NCBI GenBank assembly: GCA_964017965.1
Contig: CAXHNV010000002.1
Span: 62,001 to 126,000, forward strand
DNA from: UBA2883 sp964017965
Lineage (GTDB): Bacteria > Cyanobacteriota > Vampirovibrionia > Gastranaerophilales > Gastranaerophilaceae
DNA: 64,000 bases
Direction of reading: 5' to 3'
The notes beneath the pieces are model-generated. The model saw only the letters and a list, made by a program, of their open reading frames with translations, was not told where the DNA came from and did no database searches. Positions within the stretch are counted from its first letter, which is position 1. The number at the start of each line of letters is the position of its first letter. Shown here one piece after another: positions 40,365 through 49,216 of this stretch. The position numbers and the translations under genes are program-made.

Positions 40365-40367
40365 AAT
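40339..40367 (+). promoter_or_regulatory. Internal promoter predicted to give leaderless smpB mRNA
   Basis: TTGACG (40339-40344) and TAAAAT (40362-40367) are separated by exactly 17 bp. The smpB ATG begins 9 nt after the last base of the -10 box, where transcription should start. No Shine-Dalgarno sequence lies between. The promoter sits in the 3' end of the preceding gene. Confidence 0.6.
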
Positions 40368-40375
40368 AGATTATA

Positions 40376-40822
40376 ATGGGTAGAAAAATTATTACAACCA
40401 ATAGAAAAGCATTCCACGATTATATAATCGCGGAAAAGTATGTTGCGGGGATTGTGCTTACCGGAACTGAGATTAAATCTATCAGAAACGGAGCTATTAA
40501 CCTGAAAGACAGCTTTGCTAAGATTGATAAAGGTGAAGTGTTTTTGTACGGTTCTCACATTTCACCTTATGAACATGGTAACCGGTATAATCACGAACCT
40601 GATAGGATTCGAAAACTCTTATTAAACAAAAAAGAAATCCTTAAGATAGAGATGAAGATTAAAAAAGACGGTTATGCACTTATCCCTTTGGAGATGTTTT
40701 TTGCTCAGGGTCTTGTGAAGGTTGAAATAGCTCTTGGTAAGGGGAAAAAACTTTATGACAAGCGTGAAGCTATCGCTAAAAAATCACAGGAACGCGATAT
40801 GCAAAGACAGATGAAACGCTAG
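40376..40822 (+). CDS. smpB: SsrA-binding protein SmpB
   Basis: SmpB binds tmRNA and brings it to stalled ribosomes. The 148-residue protein shows the family blocks NRKAFHDYIIAEKYVAGIVLTGTEIKSIRNGAINLKDSF, GSHISPYEHGN, HEPDRIRKLLLNKKEI, LIPLEMFF and the C-terminal basic KLYDKREAIAKKSQERDMQRQMKR. Length is normal. The ATG has no ribosome site and sits just beyond a strong promoter, suggesting leaderless translation. Its stop codon shares CTAG with the stop of murI on the other strand. ssrA (tmRNA) itself was not found in the window. Confidence 0.96.
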   Translation: MGRKIITTNRKAFHDYIIAEKYVAGIVLTGTEIKSIRNGAINLKDSFAKIDKGEVFLYGSHISPYEHGNRYNHEPDRIRKLLLNKKEILKIEMKIKKDGYALIPLEMFFAQGLVKVEIALGKGKKLYDKREAIAKKSQERDMQRQMKR

Positions 40823-41625
40823 TCTATATCTATCTTTTTAGTGTTTGTTGCGTTGTAGAACATTTTTGCAGACAGTTCAAACTGTTCAGGGTTTGCACTT
40901 ACATAAAACTCTTCTGTTCCTTGTGTTGCTTGTGTGTTGAGAAGATTGTTCTTTGCCAGATCTTCTTTTATATATTCTACAAAATATTCAGCAGGATCGA
41001 TGTATAAGTTCCTGTCAGAGAATTTTGATAAAACATCCAATAAATATGGATAGTGTGTGCAACCTAGGACAATCTTATCAGGGTTATTTTTTAACATTTT
41101 TTCTAAATCTGATTTGATAATTTCGATTTTATCAGGTTCGTTTTGGGTTGTTGTTTCAACAATGTTAACCCATTCAGGACAACTTTGTGAGAACACTTTT
41201 ATATCTGGGTTATATTTGTTTATTTCATATTCGTAGACCCCTGAAGATATTGTTGATTGTGTTGCAAAGATTCCCAGTTTAGAAATGTTTTGTTTTGCTA
41301 TGATACTTGCACATGATTGAATAATCGGATATATTTTGAATCCGTATTCTTTTGAAACGGTTGCATAGGTTGCTGCAGATGAGGTATTGCATGCCATAAC
41401 TACAGCTTTTACGTTCTTTGATTCAAAAAAGTTGAATATGTTACGGGAATATGTTATGAGTTGGTCTTTTGTTTTGTTACCGTAAGGAAGGTGTTTTAAG
41501 TCGCCAAAATAAATACAGTTCTCATTAGGCAAAAGTTTTTTGAACTTAGAATAGACGGTAAGTCCGCCGACTCCTGAGTCAAAAAATGCTATTGCTTCAT
41601 TATTTTTGAGAGTTAAAGTATTCAA
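40819..41625 (-). CDS. murI: Glutamate racemase
   Basis: This enzyme supplies D-glutamate for peptidoglycan. It has the N-terminal catalytic block IAFFDSGVGGLTVYSKF, VMACNTSSAATYA with the first catalytic cysteine, and LGCTHYPYLLDVL with the second cysteine and histidine. Length (268 residues) is normal. The gene overlaps the upstream amidase gene by 26 nt, linking two cell-wall functions. It ends on the same CTAG as smpB. Confidence 0.94.
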   Translation of the reverse strand: MNTLTLKNNEAIAFFDSGVGGLTVYSKFKKLLPNENCIYFGDLKHLPYGNKTKDQLITYSRNIFNFFESKNVKAVVMACNTSSAATYATVSKEYGFKIYPIIQSCASIIAKQNISKLGIFATQSTISSGVYEYEINKYNPDIKVFSQSCPEWVNIVETTTQNEPDKIEIIKSDLEKMLKNNPDKIVLGCTHYPYLLDVLSKFSDRNLYIDPAEYFVEYIKEDLAKNNLLNTQATQGTEEFYVSANPEQFELSAKMFYNATNTKKIDID

Positions 41626-43534
41626 TTATACCCTCCGCTATTCCTTCGGCAGTCTGTTGTTTTCGTTGAGGTGTTATAAGAGAATTTCTTTCTTCTGTAT
41701 TTGAGATGAACCCTATTTCAACGAGTATTGCAGGTACTGCTGTATGATTTATAACATAAAAACGTGATCTTAACAAACCTCTGTTTGTTGTGTAGTGTAT
41801 TTTCTTTGTAAGAGCTTTATTTACAGCAACACCTAAATCTAAACTATCATCTGTATAGTAATGGGTTTCGATTCCTTTCGGAGATGAATCGTTGCATGAG
41901 TTCACGTGTACACTAACAAATACCGCAGGGTTTATGCTCTGGTTAAATAGAGCTCTATCTTCAAGTGAAACGTAAGTGTCGTTTGTTCTTGTCATATATA
42001 CTTTGAACCCTTTTTTACGCAGGATTGTTTGTAATCTGTCGCAGACATCGAGAGTGATGTCTTTTTCATAGATACCTTCTTTTGTGCAGCCGCAATCTCT
42101 GCCGCCGTGTCCGGCATCAAGTACGATTACCCTTGAACCTTTAGGGTTGTTGAATTTTGGTGTTGAGATTATTGTACCTTCTTTTTTCTTAACTTTTTGA
42201 AGATCTGTTTCAGCGGTTTTTGGTGCCGGCGGTTTGATTTCTTCAAAAGATATTTTGAATACACGTCCTTCCGGTGAGATGTATGTTTTTAGGTCGCCTT
42301 TTGTTAACATTGGAAGAGAAAGGCGGATTCCTGTATTTTTCATGATGTTTATTGTTGTTTGGTTGTAAGGTGTTGATTTAATAGTGTTGTTGAAGTTTGT
42401 TTCGTTAAATTTTTCAGCGTTGAGGAAGTAGATGTACAGACGGTCAGATGTTCTTTTTATTGAGTAAGATAGCGGTTTGTCGAACTCAAAGATGAGGTTG
42501 TTATCTTTACCTGCTTTCTGGTAAGAGGTTTTTATAATATTTGTTTTTTGAGCAGGCAGGTCTGATGTCATGAGGTTTTGTGGGGCTGTAATTAGAGCTT
42601 TTTGACTGTCTGCAAAATATACCGGGATGTATTGAGGTGCATTTTTTGAGGTTACAACTAGACGTGTTGTTGTCGGTGAAAACTGTGCTATTTTTATCTT
42701 GTCGCCGTTTGTGAGTTCAAGTTCTTTGTTATGGAGTTCTGATTTTAGGGTAGAGTTTGGGATATCAAATATCATGCGTGAAGGGTTGTTCAGCAGGAAC
42801 TGTTTTTCAAAGCTTGCTATACCGACACCTGAAACGGTGAATAGTTTGCCGTTAGTTGTGAGGTTGTTTATGTAATATTTTGAGCGAAGGACATGATTTT
42901 GTGTTTCGTTTATTACTTCATAGTTCGTGTAAACTTCTGCTGATTGATAGTTTGAATTTATAAACGCTTGATTTATCTCATTGAATGCATTTTTGCTTAC
43001 TTTTGAATTTGAGACGGGGGATGTTTTTTCAATACTGCGGGAAGTTACTATTAGAGTTTCTTTGTAATCTTTTGAGGAGTCGGAGTCTTCGCTGTAGGTG
43101 TTTAGATAATAGTTCATGCCGTAGGGCTGCAGAGGCTTTATTGCTATACAGAGGTTGTTATTGACATTACCGATTTTAAGGTTTGCGAGGTTATAATTAT
43201 CTTTGAAATATAAAGATAATTTGACCGTGTTATTCATGTTTGTAACTATTTGAACCTCTTTTAAATCACCTTCTGAGAAAAATAGGTTTGCAGGTTGAGG
43301 AAGAGTTGTCGCAGATGTTATATCAATAGTTACACAATTGTTTTCTTTCGATTTTGTTATTGTAAGGTTATCAGAGATGTTGCTTTTTGAACTTGCTTGA
43401 GTTGGGATAAATAATAGAGAAGCGGATGTGTCAAAACAAAGCGGTTTAAGCTTGTATAAAAGCTCCGCAGAACATGTTAGCGTGCTCGTAAGCAGCGCGA
43501 TTATTAGTATGAAAAATACTAAAACTTTTTTCAT
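41600..43534 (-). CDS. N-acetylmuramoyl-L-alanine amidase with AMIN-like domains
   Basis: The 644-residue exported protein has a signal peptide (MKKVLVFFILIIALLTSTLTCSA), AMIN-like beta-rich regions in the first 450 residues, and an Amidase_3 domain (about 465-644). The zinc ligands and catalytic residues are visible: H476 in LDAGHGGRD, E490 in GIYEKD, H543 in VSVHVN and E606 in ILVEIGFISN. It should cleave the bond between muramic acid and the stem peptide during cell separation. AMIN domains usually target the septum or outer envelope. The gene overlaps murI by 26 nt. Confidence 0.92.
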   Translation of the reverse strand: MKKVLVFFILIIALLTSTLTCSAELLYKLKPLCFDTSASLLFIPTQASSKSNISDNLTITKSKENNCVTIDITSATTLPQPANLFFSEGDLKEVQIVTNMNNTVKLSLYFKDNYNLANLKIGNVNNNLCIAIKPLQPYGMNYYLNTYSEDSDSSKDYKETLIVTSRSIEKTSPVSNSKVSKNAFNEINQAFINSNYQSAEVYTNYEVINETQNHVLRSKYYINNLTTNGKLFTVSGVGIASFEKQFLLNNPSRMIFDIPNSTLKSELHNKELELTNGDKIKIAQFSPTTTRLVVTSKNAPQYIPVYFADSQKALITAPQNLMTSDLPAQKTNIIKTSYQKAGKDNNLIFEFDKPLSYSIKRTSDRLYIYFLNAEKFNETNFNNTIKSTPYNQTTINIMKNTGIRLSLPMLTKGDLKTYISPEGRVFKISFEEIKPPAPKTAETDLQKVKKKEGTIISTPKFNNPKGSRVIVLDAGHGGRDCGCTKEGIYEKDITLDVCDRLQTILRKKGFKVYMTRTNDTYVSLEDRALFNQSINPAVFVSVHVNSCNDSSPKGIETHYYTDDSLDLGVAVNKALTKKIHYTTNRGLLRSRFYVINHTAVPAILVEIGFISNTEERNSLITPQRKQQTAEGIAEGIIEYFNSQK

Positions 43535-43605
43535 TATACCTCTTCCCTACAAATATTTTATTACAAAATTCGCTTGCTGGCTTGAACTTTACAAATTTTT
43601 AAATG

Positions 43606-43634
43606 TTTACATAAATATTATTTTTTGATATGAT
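43606..43634 (+). promoter_or_regulatory. Predicted promoter of the winged-helix gene
   Basis: TTTACA (43606-43611) and TATGAT (43629-43634) are 17 bp apart. A later TATACT (43651-43656) lies in an imperfect inverted repeat that could be an operator. The gene starts at 43695 with AAGGAG upstream. Confidence 0.6.
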
Positions 43635-43694
43635 AGGTATATACAAAAAGTATACTATTTAGTTGATGACGAAAAAGATTACAAGGAGAAACAA

Positions 43695-43910
43695 ATGAAA
43701 GCAAAATTAGAAATGCAAGAACAAATTATTGAATCAGCAGGTATGATTTACAACTACTTAGCAGACAAAGGCGAAGTTACTATCAATAAAATGTCTAAAG
43801 ACTTAGACTTAGACCAAAACTTCATTTCTATGGGTTTAGGTTGGTTATCAAGAGAAGATAAATTATCTTACACAAGAAAACCAAAATCAGTAACTGTTAA
43901 ATTAGTTTAA
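43695..43910 (+). CDS. Small winged-helix protein (DUF2582-like)
   Basis: A 71-residue protein consisting of one winged helix: helix EQIIESAGMIYNYLADKG, recognition region VTINKMSKDLDLDQNFISMGLGWLSREDKL, then the wing YTRKPKSVTVKLV. It is predicted to bind DNA. It has its own promoter, a strong AAGGAG site and a downstream hairpin, so it is probably a separate, well-expressed unit. Its regulatory targets are unknown. Confidence 0.87.
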   Translation: MKAKLEMQEQIIESAGMIYNYLADKGEVTINKMSKDLDLDQNFISMGLGWLSREDKLSYTRKPKSVTVKLV

Positions 43911-43923
43911 TTTAATTTTATTA

Positions 43924-43956
43924 TTAAGCGACTTGCTGATTCAGCAGGTCGCTTAA
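43924..43956 (+). terminator. Long hairpin after the winged-helix gene
   Basis: A 16-bp stem with one G-T pair runs from TTAAGCGACTTGCTGA (43924-43939) to TCAGCAGGTCGCTTAA (43941-43956). It lacks a following U-run, so it may be a weak terminator or an mRNA-stabilising structure. The next gene starts 20 nt later with a strong AGGAGGG site. Confidence 0.5.
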
Positions 43957-43975
43957 TATATATCAGGAGGGCTTT

Positions 43976-44320
43976 ATGTCAGAAGATATAAACAAGAAAG
44001 TTATTTCTATATTCAAGAGTCAGAATAGTGAATTAGAGAGCGAGTACGAAGAGAAGATTAAGTACTTTGCGGGGTTCAATTATGTAAAACTTAAACGCGA
44101 TGTTGCGGGTAAAAAGTTTGTGGCTTTGAATCTGGAAAAATATGCTGAAAAATGTCGTTATATTGTTAGCGTAATGCGTACTATTGATAATGAGGTTTGT
44201 TTATATAATTATGATATTAAGTCATCTGAACTGCCGGAGTTTATGAAGGCTTTAGAGAATAAGACTCTGGTTGGTAAGTTGATTGAGATTGAAAAATATA
44301 TACCGGAAGATTTAGCGTAG
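43976..44320 (+). CDS. Hypothetical 114-residue protein upstream of radical SAM gene
   Basis: No family is recognised. The protein is charged and soluble, with alternating helix and strand (ELESEYEEKIKYFAGFNYVKLKRDVAGKKFVALNLEKYAEKCRYIVSVMR) and no cysteine cluster or nucleotide motif. It starts after AGGAGGG and ends immediately before the ATG of the radical SAM gene, so translation is coupled. The link to RNA or cofactor metabolism is only positional. Confidence 0.78.
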   Translation: MSEDINKKVISIFKSQNSELESEYEEKIKYFAGFNYVKLKRDVAGKKFVALNLEKYAEKCRYIVSVMRTIDNEVCLYNYDIKSSELPEFMKALENKTLVGKLIEIEKYIPEDLA

Positions 44321-46843
44321 ATGAGCGGAAGTTGTTTTTTTAGAGAGCAGAGAGAGTCGTTATATAATTGCAAAAAACCTTACCAATATGTAGGCGGCGA
44401 GTTTTTGTCTTATGATAAGGATTTTGAGGATGCTGATGTTAGACTTTTAATGGCGTTCCCGGATAAGTATGAGATTGGGATTAGTAATTTAGGGGTTAGG
44501 GTTTTATACGAGCAGGTTAATAAAGTTTCTAATTATATGTGTGACAGACTTTATGCACCGGAACCGGATTTTGTGCCTGAATCTCTATATGGTGTTGAGA
44601 GTAAAAGACCGGCAAAAGATTTTGATGTGATTGGGTTTTCGCTTCAGTGGGAATTAGCTTATCCTACTGTTTTGAAGATGCTTGAAATGTCAGGTATTCC
44701 TCATAGGAATGAGGATAGGACAGATGACGACCCGATTATTGTTGCGGGCGGACCTTGTACTTATAATCCGTTACCGATGTCTGATTTTATTGATTGTTTT
44801 ATGATTGGTGACGGTGAAGATTCTATCGTTGAACTATGCGATGTTATCAATAAGACAAAGGGCATGAAACGTCAGGATAGAATAAGAGCTATTAGTGAGT
44901 TAGACGGAGTTTGGGCTAAGGGATATAATACAACGGTTAATAAAAGAATTGCACAGTTAAAAACAGAGACTGCACCTGTACGTTATCCAATACCGTTTTC
45001 TAACTCTGTTCAGGATAGGGCGGTTGTTGAGATTAGACGCGGTTGCGGCAGGATGTGCAGATTCTGTCAACCGGGTCATGTTACTTTGCCTATACGTGAA
45101 AGAAGCGGTGAAGAGATTGTTGATTTAACAAAACAGCTCGTTAAGACTACCGGATATGATGAGTATTCATTGCTTTCTTTGTCTTCTAACGACTATTCTA
45201 ATATAAATGAGGTTATAAAAGAGCTTGCTGTTGATTTTAATCAGAAGAAGATATCTGTTTCACTTCCTAGCCAAAGGATTGACGGGTTTAATTTAGAGCT
45301 TGCAAATTTGGTTCAGAGCGTTCGAAAATCTACAATGACTTTAGCTCCGGAAGCAGGCAGTCAACGACTTAGAAATGTTATTAAGAAGAATATTTCTGAA
45401 GAACAGATTTTGAACGCTGTTTTGACTTTATATGAGAACGGCTGGTCTAGGGTTAAATTTTATTTTATAGCGGGGTTGCCTACAGAAACATTGGAAGATA
45501 TGGATGAGATGGCTGAGCTTTTGAGTAAGATTAGATACCGTACGAAGCTGTTGAAGAAAGAAAAAGGGCTTAAACACGGGTTTGATATTACCTGTACGTT
45601 ATCTATTTTTGTCCCTAAACCGTTTACACCGTTTCAGTGGTGTCCTCAAATGGATTTGGACGAGGTAACTGAACATATCAAATATTTGAAATCTAAGACT
45701 GATAAGATTAAGGGTGTTAAGATAAATTATCACGAAAAATGGGTTTCTCAGATTGAGGCGGTTGTTACCCGCGGTGATGAAAGTTTATGTAAATATATTG
45801 AAGCGCTTTATAAAAAAGGCTGTTATTTAGACGCTTGGGGCGAGTATTTTGATAAGAATGTCTGGTTTGAAACTGCTCAAGAGTGCGGTTTTACTTTAGA
45901 AGATTATGCTAAGAAATCATTCGGGTTGGATGAAGTTTTACCGTGGGATTTTATCAATATCGGTGTGAATAAGGAATGGTTTCAGGCTGAGTATACAAAG
46001 GCGTTTGAACAACCTAAGGAACTCAATTTACAGCCTACTTGTGAGAACAAATGTGTTCAGTGCGGAGTTTGTCCTAATTTGAAGACGAGGAAGGTTTTAG
46101 CAAAACCGTATAAAGCGAGTGATGAGGCGCAAAAATTAGTTTGCGAGCCTGTTAGGGATCCGGGTGTTTGTACGAAAGAGAATAACAGAGTTTTATATAG
46201 GTATAGAATTAAGGTTACTAAGAAAGGTATCTTGAAGTATTTTTCTCATCTTGATTGGCAGAATACTTTTTATAAAGCTGTTAGCAGAACAGATTTGGAT
46301 GTAGCCTTTTCAATGGGATTTAACCCTATGATGAAGATTTCTATGGGTGTTGCATTACCGTTATTTATCGAAAGTGATTGTGAACTTGTTGATATTGAAC
46401 TATTGAAAGATACTCCGGTTGAACATATTAAGGAAGAGTTGAGCAGGGTTTTGCATAAAGATGCTAAAGTTTTGGATGTTGTGAAGCTCGATAAGTCTAT
46501 TAGTTCGATTGATACTACTGTATATTGGGCAGAATATGAAGTAAAAATTTCTAATCTTTACAAAAATGAGAATCTAAAGTACAATGTAGAAAAAGTTTGT
46601 TCTTCTGATGAGATTTTCATCAAAAAGACAAATAAAAAAGGAATTGAAAAAACAATAAACATTAAAAACTCAATAAAATCTTACAGATTTGACGAGGATA
46701 GTTTATTTATAGTTTTAAGAACAGGTCAAAACGACGAAATCGTTCCTGTCAGAATTGATGATTTTATGAAACTTATAGATGAAAACACCAATTTTGATGT
46801 AAAACGAACCCGTTTTTTTGACAGAGAAATGCAAGTTTTATAG
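44321..46843 (+). CDS. B12-binding-like radical SAM protein with C-terminal DUF2344 domain
   Basis: The 840-residue protein has an N-terminal Rossmann-like region (LLMAFPDKYEIGISNLGVRVLYEQVN), as in TIGR03960 proteins. The radical SAM core follows, with VEIRRGCGRMCRFCQPG cluster cysteines. Next come a Cys-rich stretch (CENKCVQCGVCPNLKTRK) and a C-terminal DUF2344 domain (YRIKVTKKGILKYFSHLDWQNTFYKAVSRTDLDVAFSMGFNPMMKISMG). Fusion of the two families and position before an RNase E/G gene are common in several bacterial phyla. The reaction is unknown; a role in RNA modification or ribosome maturation is often suspected. Confidence 0.9.
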   Translation: MSGSCFFREQRESLYNCKKPYQYVGGEFLSYDKDFEDADVRLLMAFPDKYEIGISNLGVRVLYEQVNKVSNYMCDRLYAPEPDFVPESLYGVESKRPAKDFDVIGFSLQWELAYPTVLKMLEMSGIPHRNEDRTDDDPIIVAGGPCTYNPLPMSDFIDCFMIGDGEDSIVELCDVINKTKGMKRQDRIRAISELDGVWAKGYNTTVNKRIAQLKTETAPVRYPIPFSNSVQDRAVVEIRRGCGRMCRFCQPGHVTLPIRERSGEEIVDLTKQLVKTTGYDEYSLLSLSSNDYSNINEVIKELAVDFNQKKISVSLPSQRIDGFNLELANLVQSVRKSTMTLAPEAGSQRLRNVIKKNISEEQILNAVLTLYENGWSRVKFYFIAGLPTETLEDMDEMAELLSKIRYRTKLLKKEKGLKHGFDITCTLSIFVPKPFTPFQWCPQMDLDEVTEHIKYLKSKTDKIKGVKINYHEKWVSQIEAVVTRGDESLCKYIEALYKKGCYLDAWGEYFDKNVWFETAQECGFTLEDYAKKSFGLDEVLPWDFINIGVNKEWFQAEYTKAFEQPKELNLQPTCENKCVQCGVCPNLKTRKVLAKPYKASDEAQKLVCEPVRDPGVCTKENNRVLYRYRIKVTKKGILKYFSHLDWQNTFYKAVSRTDLDVAFSMGFNPMMKISMGVALPLFIESDCELVDIELLKDTPVEHIKEELSRVLHKDAKVLDVVKLDKSISSIDTTVYWAEYEVKISNLYKNENLKYNVEKVCSSDEIFIKKTNKKGIEKTINIKNSIKSYRFDEDSLFIVLRTGQNDEIVPVRIDDFMKLIDENTNFDVKRTRFFDREMQVL

Positions 46844-46858
46844 ATTTTAAAAGGATTT

Positions 46859-48607
46859 ATGCAGATGAAAAAAACAGAACAAGGACAAAAGATTGTTATC
46901 GCAGAGAGAGATAACATAGCAGCTGTTATTGAAGACGGAAAAGTATCAGAGTTCTTTATTAACAGAGGTGAAATTTTATTAGGCGATGTATATTTAGCAC
47001 AGGTAGAGAACGTTTTGCCAAGTATTGATGCGGCATTTGTAAACGTTGGCTCTGATAAAATGGGCTTTTTACACGCTCAGGATGTTATGAGAAAAGGTGC
47101 TTTGCAAGACAAGTTGGCGCCAAAAGAAAAACTTGTTGTACAGGTTGTTAAGGAACCTACAGGTCATAAGGGACCAAGAGTTACGACTGAGATAAGCTTA
47201 CCTGGCAGATTTTTGGTATTGATGCCGGGTGAAGCAGGGATAAATGTCAGCAGAAAGATTTCTACCGTTAAGGAAAGAGCAAGATTAAAATCTATTGTTA
47301 GCTTATTGAAACCTGTTGGTGTTGGTGTGATTATCAGAACAGAGGCTGAAAATCAATCAGAGGCTGATATTCAGGAAGATTTGGAAATCTTGTTAGAAAA
47401 ATGGAACAATATTGTGACTTCTGCTGAGACTGTTACAGCTCCTGCTTTGTTGTATAGAGACCAGGATTTGTTATACAGAGTTATCAGAGAAGCTTGTACG
47501 GAAGAAACTCAAGAGATTATTGTTGATACAGCTTTTGCGATGAACAGGTTGCAAACTTTATTGCAGACATGGCACATGAACCGTGATATTAAGATTACTT
47601 TGTATAAGGGTTCTGAACCTTTATTGGTTGCAATGGATTTACACAAAGAGATTAAGGCTGCATTGCAGACTAAGGTTAATATGCCTTCCGGTGGATATTT
47701 ATTTATCCAGACTACAGAGGCGCTGACGGTTATCGATGTAAACAGCGGTAAGTTTGTAAGCTCTGCTACTCAAGATGAAACTATCTTGAAGACTAATATT
47801 GAGGCTGTTCATGAGATAGCAAGACAGTTGAGGCTCAGAAATATCGGCGGTATGATTATTGTCGACTTTATTGATATGACATCAAGGGTTGATAAGCTTG
47901 CTATGATGGAAGAGTTAGAGATTGCGCTTGAACCTGACAAGGCTAAGCCGCAGGTTGGACAGTTGTCAGATTTAGGTTTGGTTGAGTTGACAAGACACAG
48001 ACAGGGTCAAGCTTTAGCTGAGGTATTTGCTAAAAAATGTCCTCATTGTCAGGGTAACGGTTATATTATGGAAGATATTAAGTATGCTTCTCCGACTGCT
48101 GAGGGCGAATATAGAGCTAAGTCTGCTAAGATGAAGCTGCCTTTGAGCGGGTTCAAGAAGAATAACAACCAAAAACCTAACAATAAGAACTACAAATCTA
48201 ATGAACAGGTTAAAGAGGTTGAAGAAAATATGGATATGCAGCCACAGGAAATGGAAATCAGCGTAAGCGTTGAAAATCCTTCTATGGTTGTGACAGAAGA
48301 GACTGAAATCTTAGAACAAAACAAAAAGAACAGAGGTAATAAACGTGGTAGATTTAATAAGGGCAAGGTAAAGGAACTTATTAAACAGGAAGAAGTTACA
48401 GAGACTTCTGAGAATGTTTTACCTCAGAATGCAGAGATAGAACTTGATATTGAACCTAAGGAAGTTGTTGTAGAGGAAGTTGCTGCAGAATCTTCTGAGG
48501 GCGAAGCAGCTGAGGCTCCTAAGAAGACAAGACGTCCAAATAGGGGGCAAGGTAAATCAAGAACGAGACGTAGTTCAAAACCTAAAAAGAGTGAAGATGA
48601 AGAATAA
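46859..48607 (+). CDS. rng: Ribonuclease E/G family endoribonuclease
   Basis: This 582-residue RNase acts in mRNA decay and rRNA processing. It has an S1-like domain (GDVYLAQVENVLPSIDAAFVNVGSDKMGFLH), the 5' sensor and DNase I-like catalytic part with TVIDVNSGKFV and GMIIVDFIDM, and the zinc-link CPHCQGNGY. A low-complexity tail of about 170 residues, rich in Lys, Asn and Glu and ending in RRPNRGQGKSRTRRSSKPKK, follows. Such tails in RNase E bind RNA or partner proteins. The start at 46859 follows AAAAGGA. It could equally be named rne. Confidence 0.92.
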   Translation: MQMKKTEQGQKIVIAERDNIAAVIEDGKVSEFFINRGEILLGDVYLAQVENVLPSIDAAFVNVGSDKMGFLHAQDVMRKGALQDKLAPKEKLVVQVVKEPTGHKGPRVTTEISLPGRFLVLMPGEAGINVSRKISTVKERARLKSIVSLLKPVGVGVIIRTEAENQSEADIQEDLEILLEKWNNIVTSAETVTAPALLYRDQDLLYRVIREACTEETQEIIVDTAFAMNRLQTLLQTWHMNRDIKITLYKGSEPLLVAMDLHKEIKAALQTKVNMPSGGYLFIQTTEALTVIDVNSGKFVSSATQDETILKTNIEAVHEIARQLRLRNIGGMIIVDFIDMTSRVDKLAMMEELEIALEPDKAKPQVGQLSDLGLVELTRHRQGQALAEVFAKKCPHCQGNGYIMEDIKYASPTAEGEYRAKSAKMKLPLSGFKKNNNQKPNNKNYKSNEQVKEVEENMDMQPQEMEISVSVENPSMVVTEETEILEQNKKNRGNKRGRFNKGKVKELIKQEEVTETSENVLPQNAEIELDIEPKEVVVEEVAAESSEGEAAEAPKKTRRPNRGQGKSRTRRSSKPKKSEDEE

Positions 48608-48941
48608 AATAAAGTTATTTATAACAGTATTAGCAATTTGCATCTCTATTACGTTTAGTAGTGGGGGTGCGTTTGCTGATATTGGCAGTCAGTCTGTTAA
48701 TAAGATAAAGACGGAGTTTGCTACGAAGGCACCGTTTGGCAAACGAGATATGGCGATGAAGTTTATGTTGGCTATGTTGGGAGTTGCAGCATCTTCGGTT
48801 GTTATATATGTCATGTTATCGTTATACAACAGGTTTATGTATGGGAGGCAGGATGTGGTTGTTAATGAGAACGACAACGAGTTCAAGACTCCTACTAATA
48901 TGAAAGAAGCAATCAACATTTTCTTAAAAAAGACAAAATAA
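48597..48941 (+). CDS. Small exported single-span membrane protein
   Basis: A 114-residue protein with a signal peptide (MKNKIKLFITVLAICISITFSSGGAFA), a short periplasmic piece and one membrane helix (MLAMLGVAASSVVIYVMLSLYNRF), then a basic and acidic cytoplasmic-type tail. The ATG at 48597 overlaps the RNase gene end; a GTG two codons earlier is possible. It may anchor or regulate something linked to the upstream RNase, but no family is recognised. The frame extends further upstream, but only as antisense-free overlap inside the RNase tail. Confidence 0.75.
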   Translation: MKNKIKLFITVLAICISITFSSGGAFADIGSQSVNKIKTEFATKAPFGKRDMAMKFMLAMLGVAASSVVIYVMLSLYNRFMYGRQDVVVNENDNEFKTPTNMKEAINIFLKKTK

Positions 48942-48945
48942 AAAC

Positions 48946-48974
48946 TTGATTTTAGAATTTGTTCGTGATAGATT
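48946..48974 (+). promoter_or_regulatory. Predicted promoter of tRNA-Ile
   Basis: TTGATT (48946-48951) and TAGATT (48969-48974) with a 17-bp spacer lie 19 bp before the tRNA 5' end. Confidence 0.5.
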
Positions 48975-48993
48975 GGGTATACGAAATCAGTGA

Positions 48994-49067
<74 letters not shown>

Positions 49068-49071
49068 GATT

Positions 49072-49102
49072 AAAAAAGACAGGTTTATGGCCTGTCTTTT
49101 TT
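49072..49102 (+). terminator. Rho-independent terminator after tRNA-Ile
   Basis: A perfect 12-bp stem AAAAAAGACAGG (49072-49083) and CCTGTCTTTTTT (49091-49102) with a 7-nt loop ends in a T-run. It lies 5 nt after the tRNA. Confidence 0.92.
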
Positions 49103-49118
49103 AATGCTCGTTTTTCTA

Positions 49119-49141
49119 ATTGTAACGATATGTAACAAAAC
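49119..49141 (+). repeat. Tandem TGTAAC motifs upstream of the coiled-coil gene
   Basis: TGTAAC occurs at 49121-49126 and again at 49131-49136, one helical turn apart, the second followed by AAAAC. Similar motifs lie near 11286-11322, 11719 and 50035. They may be binding sites for one regulator. Confidence 0.4.
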
Positions 49142-49216
49142 TATTAAAAAAGCTAAAGATTACATAAAAAATGTCGTAATACGAAGTATAGAATTAGAAA
49201 AGGAGTACAAGGACCA

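Noticed and set aside
43924..43956. Hairpin as a classical Rho-independent terminator
   Set aside because: Only partly accepted: the stem is strong but no U-run follows, so it is listed at reduced confidence and not used as evidence of operon end.
48480..48596. Longer start of the small membrane protein inside the RNase gene
   Set aside because: The extra 39 residues are out-of-frame RNase tail codons, Arg/Gln-rich and placed before a clear signal peptide.
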